A program made the position numbers and the translations under genes. This document shows positions 1 through 5,842 of a stretch of 16,540 nt of DNA, one piece after another. The DNA is taken from assembly GCA_035476575.1 (NCBI GenBank), contig DATILL010000029.1:1-16540 (forward strand), read 5' to 3'. Every line of letters starts with the position of its first letter. Position 1 is the stretch's first letter. The DNA is from DATILL01 sp035476575 (GTDB taxonomy: Bacteria; Actinomycetota; Actinomycetes; Mycobacteriales; JACQDL01). Under the pieces are notes generated by a model. The model did not search any database. It saw nothing but the letters and a program-made list of their open reading frames with translations, and was not told the origin of the DNA.

Positions 1-931
1 TGGCGTGGGCGGTGGTCTCGGCCCGGTCCAGGTCGCCGGTTGCGGCGGTGGCCTGGGCCAGGCCGGCCAGCGCCTGCGCCTGCTGGTACGGGTGGGTGAT
101 GGCGTGGGCGGTGGTCTCGGCGGCGGTGGTCAGCCTCCGTGCCCGGCCCAGGTCGCCGGTGGCGGCGGTGGCCTGGGCCAGGTCGGCCAGTGCCCGCGCC
201 TGCTGGTACGGGTGGGTGATGGCGTGGGCGGTGGTCTCGGCCCGGTCCAGGTCGCCGGTTGCGGCGGTGGCCTGGGCCAGGCCGGCCAGCGCCCACGCCT
301 GCCGGCCCGGGTCGGTGATGCTGCGAGCCAATGACTCTGCGCGGCTGATGTGGCCGAGTCTGGCCCAGACGGCCGGCAGGTTGGTGGGGATGTTGGCGTT
401 GCGCTCGCTGAGCCTGCCGTGCTGGATCGCCAGCCGCGCCATCGACAGCAGGTCGGGGTCTTGCTGTTGCAGGATCAAATCCTGAGCGGCGCGGATCTCG
501 CCGATCGCGGCAGCGTCCCCGCCACTGATGTCCAGCATCCGATCGTGCCGCTGCTGGTCGGTCGCGCACACGACCAGGCGGGCGACGTCCCGTTCGGCTT
601 CCAGCATGCTCGGGTAGCCGCGCAGGAGGTACAGCGGCGTACCGCTCGGCCAGCCATCATGCCGGTACCGGTCAGCCCAGGCATGCAGGCGCTCCCGGAA
701 GCTGGCCAGTAGCGCTGGGCCGAGCTGCTCGGTCGCCGTAATCCGCAGTGTCTCGTGCGCGAACAGGTATACCCGCTGCGGGCCACCGCGCGTACCCCAG
801 TCGCTGGCCCGGCTCCGGACGCTGCGGCCGAAGACCCCGCCCAGCAGCCGCACGACCAGGTACGGCGGCTGCCCAGTCAGCTCCTCCAGCTCCGCCTGGG
901 TCAGACCACCAGCAGAGGCGGTGATGAGCCC
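1..931 (-). pseudogene. TPR-repeat C-terminal part of the protease-NTPase protein, separated by a frameshift and cut by the window edge
   Basis: Reading the minus strand in the frame whose codons begin one base away from the 901-2397 frame gives an open frame from about 931 to the window edge. It starts GLITASAGGLTQAELEELTG, the usual continuation of LQRDVLG in this family. It then passes through VYLFAHETLRITATEQLG, an ASFRERLHAWADRYR helix, and an alpha-helical region ending in TPR-like repeats. The repeats read ALAGLAQATAATGDLDRAET followed by TAHAITHPYQQ, with a unit of 33 residues; one copy carries a 7-residue expansion to 40. No start codon or ribosome binding site marks this as a separate gene. 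Restoring one base in the GGG run (minus strand) at 929-931 joins it to the NTPase. The repeat array is probably the sensing or scaffolding part. Its C-terminus lies outside the window. Confidence 0.75.
2..330 (-). repeat. Near-identical TPR-coding repeats (99- and 120-base units)
   Basis: GGCGTGGGCGGTGGTCTCGG recurs at 2, 101 and 221 on the plus strand. About the first 73 bases of the units at 2 and 221 are identical. The middle unit carries a 21-base addition and a few substitutions. All differences keep the minus-strand reading frame, giving units of 33, 40 and 33 residues. The array continues beyond the window. Confidence 0.85.
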
Positions 932-2397
932 AGCACGTCTCGCTGCAGCGTTTCTCCCGCCAGCAGCAGCTTGCTCAGCTCCTGCTTCGCCTGGGGCGCG
1001 ATCGCCCGGGCATGCGGCGAGTCGTCCAGCCATCGCCGATGGCAGGTCCGCAACGGATGGTCCAGGTCCACGTCTAGGGGGATGGGCGGGTGCGGCCGGC
1101 TCGCGACGATGACCCGCAGCCCGTCCGGCGTCCGCCTCGGCAGCAGCGAGGCGATGCTGTTCGTCCCGGGGCCGGGCACGGTGTTGATGTCCTCGTCCAA
1201 GCCATCGACGACCAGCACCAGCCGGCGGCCGGCCCGCTGGGCCGCCTCGGCGGCCTCCCGCAACAGCCGCCGTCGATGCGCGTCACGCGCCGCCGGCTGG
1301 GCCAGCAGCGGCGAGACATCCTCGTTGCGGAGCGCGGCAAGCTGGTCGAGCAGCGCGCTGGTGAACGCGTCGCTGTCGGCCTGGCCGGCCAGCCGCCCGG
1401 TCACGAAGAACGACACCACGTCGACCCCGGCCGGCGGCTCCAGCACGAACGACGACATCAGCGCGCTCTTGCCCGCCCACGGCCCGGCCTGCCACCACAG
1501 GTACGGCGTGTCGCCGGCGCAGAACCGGGTGAGCTCCGCCAGCTCCTCCTCGCGGTCCCGCAGCCCGTCGTACGGCGCGATGTCGCGAACCTGCTCCCGA
1601 TATGCCGACCGGACCAGGTACCCGGCCGGCCTGGGCACGACGTCCGGCAGCTCGTTGACCGGCAGGCCGAGCAGCTCGCCCAGCCGGGCGCGTTCATCGG
1701 CGGCCAGCCGGTCGAGGCAGCGGCCAACCCGGGCGGCCGCCAGCCGGCTGAGCCCGTCGTTCGGGTGGTGCTTGGCCAGCACTCCGACGATGTGGTCGCC
1801 CACCCATACCGTGGCGCCGGACATCCCCTCCCACGGCGACACTGCGGGGTCCGGGTCCGGGGCCGGGGGAGGGACGGTGACCTCAAGGGTGCCCTCGCGC
1901 CGGTTCGACAGCACCGTGGCGGAGCCGTGCGCGTCGTGCAGGTCCCGGTACACGGCCACGTCGGAGCCCGCAGCCACGGCCGACGCCGACGCCGCAGCCG
2001 CGTCGTCGTACCGGCGCAGCTTCCAGCGCGGAAAGCCGGCCGCGTGGACGGCGACGACGGCGGCCCGCTCGCCGAGCCGGCCGTACCGGACGGGATCGAC
2101 GCCCCCGCCGACCGCGGGGATGGCCAACACCGCCAGGTCCGACCGCTCGTCGCGCCAGCAGACCTGGGCCTCAACGGCCCACTCGGCCGGCTGGTCGGCA
2201 TCGAACCGGACCGACACGCTGACCGCGTCGGCGACCACGTGCGCGGCGGTCAGCACCGCCGTCGCCGTCACCCGATACCCCGACCCCCGAGACTCCGACG
2301 TCTGGTGTGCCGACGAGTCCCCGCGGGTCGAGATCACCTCGGCGACCCGGTGCACGTCGCACGCACCAGCGTCCGACCCGGACGGTTCGTGGTCCAT
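901..2397 (-). CDS. Trypsin-like peptidase / P-loop NTPase (N-terminal part of a frameshifted protease-NTPase-TPR protein)
   Basis: The 498-residue frame opens with a trypsin-like peptidase fold. The candidate triad is His53 in TAAHVV, Asp87 in RSDLAVL and Ser193 in GMSGA, a variant of the usual GDSGG. It is followed by an NTPase module with Walker A GPWAGKS (305-311), Walker B LVLVVDGLDED (about 393-402) and a sensor-like strand VIVASRP (429-435), as in NACHT/AAA-type ATPases. The ATG lies 16 bases after the stop of the Trypco2-like gene, so the two are probably co-transcribed. The frame stops at 901 just after LQRDVLG, where related proteins continue into a winged-helix-like segment. That continuation is present in another frame downstream, so this is the front part of one protein interrupted by a one-base shift near 929-931. 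Role inferred from architecture: a cytoplasmic signalling NTPase with a proteolytic effector, probably in defence or conflict. No substrate can be named. Confidence 0.85.
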   Translation of the reverse strand: MDHEPSGSDAGACDVHRVAEVISTRGDSSAHQTSESRGSGYRVTATAVLTAAHVVADAVSVSVRFDADQPAEWAVEAQVCWRDERSDLAVLAIPAVGGGVDPVRYGRLGERAAVVAVHAAGFPRWKLRRYDDAAAASASAVAAGSDVAVYRDLHDAHGSATVLSNRREGTLEVTVPPPAPDPDPAVSPWEGMSGATVWVGDHIVGVLAKHHPNDGLSRLAAARVGRCLDRLAADERARLGELLGLPVNELPDVVPRPAGYLVRSAYREQVRDIAPYDGLRDREEELAELTRFCAGDTPYLWWQAGPWAGKSALMSSFVLEPPAGVDVVSFFVTGRLAGQADSDAFTSALLDQLAALRNEDVSPLLAQPAARDAHRRRLLREAAEAAQRAGRRLVLVVDGLDEDINTVPGPGTNSIASLLPRRTPDGLRVIVASRPHPPIPLDVDLDHPLRTCHRRWLDDSPHARAIAPQAKQELSKLLLAGETLQRDVLGSSPPLLVV

Positions 2398-2413
2398 CGC
2401 CGTCGGCCCCGGC

Positions 2414-2725
2414 TCAGCGCTCGCCCGGCAGAGCCTGCCCGGAGATCAGCGGACGCCGGTCCGGCTGGCTGGCCAGGCGCGGCTCCAGCGTGAGCTGGAT
2501 ACGCTGGGTCGAGGCGTTCGACCGCGAGCCTTCCGCGCCCAGCTCCAGTACCCAGAACCGGACCTTTCCGCCCGGTTCGACGGCCCTCTCGACCGATACC
2601 GTCAGCTCAAGCTGCACTGGACCCAGCTCGAACCGAAGATCCTCATCCTGGCCGGCCCTCATCGCCTCGCTCAGCTCACCCCTGAGCTGCTGGATGACCG
2701 CCGCCAGCTCCACCGCCCGATCCAC
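2414..2725 (-). CDS. Trypco2-like (trypsin-co-occurring domain) protein
   Basis: A 103-residue protein matching the small trypsin-co-occurring domain (Trypco2) pattern. An N-terminal helix (VELAAVIQQLRGELSEAMRAG) is followed by beta strands LRFELGPVQLELTVSVE and KVRFWVLELGAEG, then a basic, loop-rich tail. No signal peptide or membrane segment is visible, so it should be cytoplasmic. I chose the GTG at 2725 because GGAGGGG lies eight bases upstream. The gene ends 16 bases before the trypsin/NTPase gene on the same strand, the neighbourhood that gives the family its name. The molecular role is not established. By association it is probably a regulatory or adaptor partner of the protease-NTPase. 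The family call rests on remembered sequence patterns, not on a search. Confidence 0.82.
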   Translation of the reverse strand: MDRAVELAAVIQQLRGELSEAMRAGQDEDLRFELGPVQLELTVSVERAVEPGGKVRFWVLELGAEGSRSNASTQRIQLTLEPRLASQPDRRPLISGQALPGER

Positions 2726-2784
2726 CGGATCGTCCCCTCCGCCGACACTTCGTACCAGTAAGTTAGCCCAACTCCGAGCCCGGT

Positions 2785-2807
2785 CCGGTTGGTCCGGTCA
2801 CAACCGG
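2785..2807. promoter_or_regulatory. Inverted repeat in the divergent promoter region
   Basis: CCGGTTG (2785-2791) and CAACCGG (2801-2807) form perfect 7-base arms around a 9-base spacer. They sit in the roughly 110-base gap between the minus-strand GTG of the Trypco2-like gene (2725) and the plus-strand GTG at 2838. The position suits an operator controlling one or both divergent genes. No regulator is identified, and I see no convincing -35/-10 pair. Confidence 0.35.
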
Positions 2808-2837
2808 CGTGCGGGGTGTTCAGCAGGGAGAGCACAC

Positions 2838-3106
2838 GTGACCGTGGCGGTCACGAACGTTGGGGAGACTCCGGCGACGTACCAGATCATCCTGGCCGGG
2901 GTGCCCGGGGCCGACGCGCAGGCAGCCCTGGACCGGATAGGCGCGCTGCCCAACTCGCTGGCACCGCGGTCGGCGACACCTTCTGGGCGCAGTGCGTGAC
3001 CGCACCCACGGCAACCTCCGGCACCGCCGTAACCCTCGGTGTCTCCGCACCCGCAACCGCCGACCGCTGGCAGCTCGCCACGGCAGAGATCCGATCGGCG
3101 TCGTAA
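2838..3106 (+). pseudogene. Short beta-rich protein, frameshifted; function unknown
   Basis: A GTG at 2838 follows GGGAG by seven bases and opens a frame beginning MTVAVTNVGETPATYQIILA. It ends prematurely at 2999. From about 2962 another frame continues sensibly as GTAVGDTFWAQCVTAPTA and ends at TAA 3106 with TADRWQLATAEIRSAS. Adding one G after CTG at 2958-2960 joins the two into a protein of about 90 residues. The C-terminal DRW-LA-EI pattern with alternating hydrophobic residues resembles the last strands of beta-sandwich modules found in extracellular or phage-tail-like proteins. This is a weak resemblance. There is no signal peptide. It is divergent from the Trypco2/NTPase pair and could be an associated component or an unrelated remnant. 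Confidence 0.4.
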
Positions 3107-3134
3107 CGCACCATCATCATCACCACCACCGGCA

Positions 3135-3173
3135 GCGCCCCCGGGTCCGCGCGCATGTGCGTACCCGGGGCGC
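3135..3173. terminator. Hairpin between convergent genes (bidirectional terminator candidate)
   Basis: GCGCCCCCGGGT (3135-3146) can pair with ACCCGGGGCGC (3163-3173), leaving one bulged C and a loop that could itself fold (GCGC/GTGC). It lies between the TAA at 3106 of the plus-strand ORF and the stop at 3215 of the minus-strand DUF222 gene. No U-run follows on either strand, so the call rests on the strong stem and the convergent position. Confidence 0.5.
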
Positions 3174-3214
3174 CTCCTGTCCGCGGTGAGATCTGTTCGT
3201 TGACGACGAACAAC

Positions 3215-4398
3215 TCAGTCGTCGTCGTAGGGTTCGGGTTTTGTTTCGTGCTCTCGGCGGGTGGGGCTTCTCCAGCGGAAGGTGTCGTCGTTTTCTCGTG
3301 TGACGGTCCAGCCTTGGGTGTGTTTGAGGTGGTGGTGTCGGCGGCAGAGGGTGCCGAGGTTGGTCTGGTTGGTGGGGTCTTGCGGGAATGGTGTGAGGTG
3401 GTCGATGTCGCATTGTTTGGCGGGTTTGCGGCAGCCGGGGAACTGGCAGGTCTTGTCCCGGGCGCGTACGTGGTCGGCGAGTGCGGCGGGTGGCCGGTAG
3501 GTGGTACGGCCGTGGTCGAGGAGGGCGCCGGTGGCGGGGTCGGTGAGCAGCCTGCGCGAGGTGCCGTCGGCGGCGAGCTCGCGGGCCATCGCGGCGGGGA
3601 TCGGGCTGTACCCGGTGAGCTCGCCCGGCTTGTCGTGGGCCCCGGCTAGGGTGGTCGCGGCCACGGTCACGAGCACGGTCGCCGCCGTCGCGGGTGTGTC
3701 GTAGCAGGCCTTCCCGAGGAGCAGGTCCACGAAGACATCTGCCCGGCGCTGGTCCGTCGTCTTGTCGTCACGGCACATCCGGGCCAGGGTGTCCAGGCGC
3801 TGGTAGATGGCGGTGGCCTCCGGTGCGGTGATGGTGGCGGTCAGCTCGGCCATGCCGTCCTCGACCGGGTGGTCCACGACCTTGCGTTCGGCCTTGCGCT
3901 GCTCGTGCCGGGCCTGCGCACCCTGTGGGTCGACCCGCAGGACCGCACGGCGGGCGGCCTGGCGGAGCTGGGGCGCGGTCTGCTCCGGTGCCCTGGCCAG
4001 GACCTTGTCCTCCACCGCCCGCGCATGCTCGGGAGACAGCGGGTGGGTCAGCTCCTCCAGGACCCGGGCCTTGGGCAGGTCGATCTCACCGCGTCCCAGC
4101 GCCGCCAGGGTGCCCGGCAGCCGCTGGACCAGCGATTCGGCCAGGTAGAGCCGGTTGCCGGCGGCGTTGCGGGTGATGCGCAGCTCCAACGCGACCTCGT
4201 CGGTTGCGAGCTGTGCCAGCGGCTCCTCCGCCCGCACCTGGGAGAAGCGGGCGTAGACCCGGGCCTTGCGTGCCTCCACCACGGCGGAGATGCGTTCCAG
4301 GTCGTGCAGGACGTCCAGGCCTGGTCGGCGTCCAGATGGTCAACACCGGCCGCGAATATCGCGGTCAGGGTGCCACCAGGAGAGTCGGAGTCGAACAC
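3215..4398 (-). CDS. DUF222 domain HNH endonuclease (13E12-repeat type), with one frameshift near its N-terminus
   Basis: A 355-residue frame (3215-4282) holds an alpha-helical DUF222 region and a C-terminal HNH nuclease. Counted from the GTG at 4282, the HNH part has Cys279, Cys284 and Cys291, DIDH at 292-295, Asn308, and LC-RRHHH at 312-318. This is a zinc-supported HNH fold for metal-dependent DNA cleavage. The N-terminus continues upstream in another frame, which starts at GTG 4398 ten bases after GGGGAG and reads VFDSDSPGGTLTAIFAAGVD. The frames join as DHLDADQALDVLHDLERISA if one C is added to the CC at about 4318-4321 (minus strand). These genes form repetitive, sometimes mobile-like families in actinomycetes; their biological role is unclear. 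The HNH residues are intact, so this may be a functional gene with one base miscalled. A second, divergent copy sits at the right edge. Confidence 0.8.
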
Positions 4399-4772
4399 GT
4401 GTTCTATTCTCCCCGACGCGACCCAACAGTTCAACCCCAAAGCGAGAAAAGCGAACTAATTTCCGGCCAAAGGAACCACAAACCAAAGCGAGTCGGGGAG
4501 CAAAACCGAGCCGGCACCCGGACCTACCGTCGGCGCTGCTTTTATCCCAACGTAACCACCAGCGCATAGCAAGCCATCAGACCAACAGCTCTAAGCATCC
4601 ACCTGCGACAGCCGCGCCGAACCACCCAGAAAGCCGAACTACCCAGAAAGTCAGCTACAGCAGCGATATATGGTGTTCAACAACGCCGTTCCCCAACGAC
4701 CTGGCCCACCCGCCGGGCGGCGTTGCGCGGCACTGGCAGCGTTGGCACGTGGCACTGGCGGCGCCGGCACCG
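4399..4772. other. Intergenic region between the DUF222 gene and the conservon
   Basis: About 370 bases without a convincing gene, noticeably more A/T-rich than its surroundings between 4400 and 4680. It holds the upstream region of the DUF222 gene, a tandem 17-base repeat (4617-4650), and a loose inverted repeat AACGCCG/CGGCGTT in the 4680-4735 area, downstream of the conservon GTPase stop. Two short copies of TGGCACTGGC or similar lie at 4730-4760. I see no RNA gene. Confidence 0.5.
4617..4650. repeat. Tandem 17-base direct repeat, two copies
   Basis: CCGAACCACCCAGAAAG (4617-4633) is followed immediately by CCGAACTACCCAGAAAG (4634-4650), differing at one base. The pair lies in the intergenic region upstream of the DUF222 gene and downstream of the conservon. 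It could be an iteron-like binding site or a replication slippage product. Confidence 0.75.
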
Positions 4773-5420
4773 TCAGCCAGAGGCGGGCAGGCGGCGGGGC
4801 TCCAGCCGAGTGGCGTACCGCAGCAGCACCCGCTCCATCAGCGCGACCAGCACCTGCTTGACCGACTCCCGGTACCGCGCGTCGCAGTTGACGACGGGGA
4901 CGCTGCTGTTCACCCCGAGCGCCTCGCGGATCTCGCCGACGTCGAAGTGCTCGGCCTCGTCGAAATGGTTGACCGCGACCAGGAACGGTATCGACCGCTC
5001 CTCGAAATAGTCGAGCACCGGGTAACAGTCCTCGATCCGGCGGGTGTCCGCCAGGATCACCGTACCCAGCGCGCCCTCGGCCAGGTCGTCCCAGAGGAAG
5101 GTGAACCGGTCCTGGCCGGGCGTGCCGAACAGGTACAGGATGATGTTGTGGTCCAGCCTGATCCGGCCAAAGTCCAGGGCCACCGTGGTGGTGGTCTTCG
5201 CCGCCAGCGTGCTGGTGTCGTCCACCCCGACCGAGGCCTCGGTCATGGCCGCCTCGGTCACCAGCGGCTCGATCTCGGAGATCGCCCCGATGAACGTCGT
5301 CTTGCCGACCCCGAACCCGCCGCTCACGACGATCTTGACGGCGGTGGGGGCGCCGGACATGGGAAGCGCCCGGTCTTCAGAGCTCCCGTGCACGATCTCT
5401 GATCCTCTCGCGTCGGTCAT
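4773..5420 (-). CDS. cvnD: Conservon small GTPase (CvnD-type ATP/GTP-binding protein)
   Basis: This 215-residue protein carries the conservon GTPase motifs. These are a P-loop GGFGVGKTT (34-42), the switch-I-like stretch TTTTVALDFG (76-85), a switch-II-like LFGTPGQDRF (98-106) in place of DxxG, NHFD (151-154) as the G4 motif, and a G5-like CDAR (179-182). It should be a cytoplasmic Ras-like/MglA-related switch working with the roadblock protein CvnB and the membrane sensor CvnA. The ATG at 5420 overlaps the TGA of cvnB by four bases (ATGA), which supports this start over the internal ATG at codon 21 and implies translational coupling. Usually a DUF742 gene (cvnC) lies between cvnB and cvnD; here it does not. 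No frameshifts or missing motifs are visible. Confidence 0.93.
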   Translation of the reverse strand: MTDARGSEIVHGSSEDRALPMSGAPTAVKIVVSGGFGVGKTTFIGAISEIEPLVTEAAMTEASVGVDDTSTLAAKTTTTVALDFGRIRLDHNIILYLFGTPGQDRFTFLWDDLAEGALGTVILADTRRIEDCYPVLDYFEERSIPFLVAVNHFDEAEHFDVGEIREALGVNSSVPVVNCDARYRESVKQVLVALMERVLLRYATRLEPRRLPASG

Positions 5421-5842
5421 TGTGGCAGCGACTCCCGTAGCTCGGTGATCAGCGTCGGTGTGAGCAGGTCGCCGGCCCGCTCGATCAGCACCGCGATCTC
5501 GTACCCGATCAGCCCGACGTCGCAGTGGCCGTCAGCCAGCACGGCCACGCAGCTTCCATCGTTGATCATCGAGATCAGCAGGAAACCGCGCTTCATCTCG
5601 ATCATGATCAGCTTGAGGCCGTCGAAGTCGTAGTACCGCGACGCGCTACGGGACAGGCTGGCCAGACCGGAGACCAGCGCCGCCAGCCGGTCCGCCGAGG
5701 TGCGGTCCAGGCCGTCCGACATCGCGATGAGCAGGCCGTCGGACGACACCGCCACCGCGTCGCGCACCCCGTCGGTCGTCCGGACGAAGTTGGCCAGCAG
5801 CCAGTTGAAGGTGTGTGGGTTGGCGTGCAGATCAGCGGTCAT
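5417..5842 (-). CDS. cvnB: Roadblock/LC7 domain protein (CvnB-type)
   Basis: A 141-residue single-domain roadblock/LC7 protein. It has the alternating helix-strand pattern NWLLANFVRTTDGVRDAVAVSSDGLLIAMS, then a helix starting SADRLAALVSGLASLSR and strands GLKLIMIEMKRGFLLISMI and SCVAVLAD, ending in a helix that starts GLIGYEIAVLIERAG. Roadblock proteins dimerise and act on a partner Ras-like GTPase, here the CvnD encoded directly downstream, often as a GAP-like or platform subunit. The ATG at 5842 overlaps the cvnA stop by four bases, and its own TGA overlaps the cvnD start by four bases, so the three genes form one translationally coupled unit. Length and motifs are normal for the family. 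Confidence 0.93.
   Translation of the reverse strand: MTADLHANPHTFNWLLANFVRTTDGVRDAVAVSSDGLLIAMSDGLDRTSADRLAALVSGLASLSRSASRYYDFDGLKLIMIEMKRGFLLISMINDGSCVAVLADGHCDVGLIGYEIAVLIERAGDLLTPTLITELRESLPQ

Noticed and set aside
1..330. Regular spaced repeats that might suggest a CRISPR array
   Set aside because: The units are contiguous, keep a reading frame and encode TPR-like helices; there are no unique spacers.
755..2761. Plus-strand 668-codon frame opposite the protease-NTPase gene
   Set aside because: Ser/Arg/Thr-rich shadow with no domain; the minus strand carries the protease and NTPase motifs.
3109..3129. CAC/CAT run that could read as seven histidines, like an affinity tag
   Set aside because: It lies after the stop of the plus-strand ORF, in a non-coding frame between convergent genes. 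There is no vector sequence around it. It is a simple triplet repeat.
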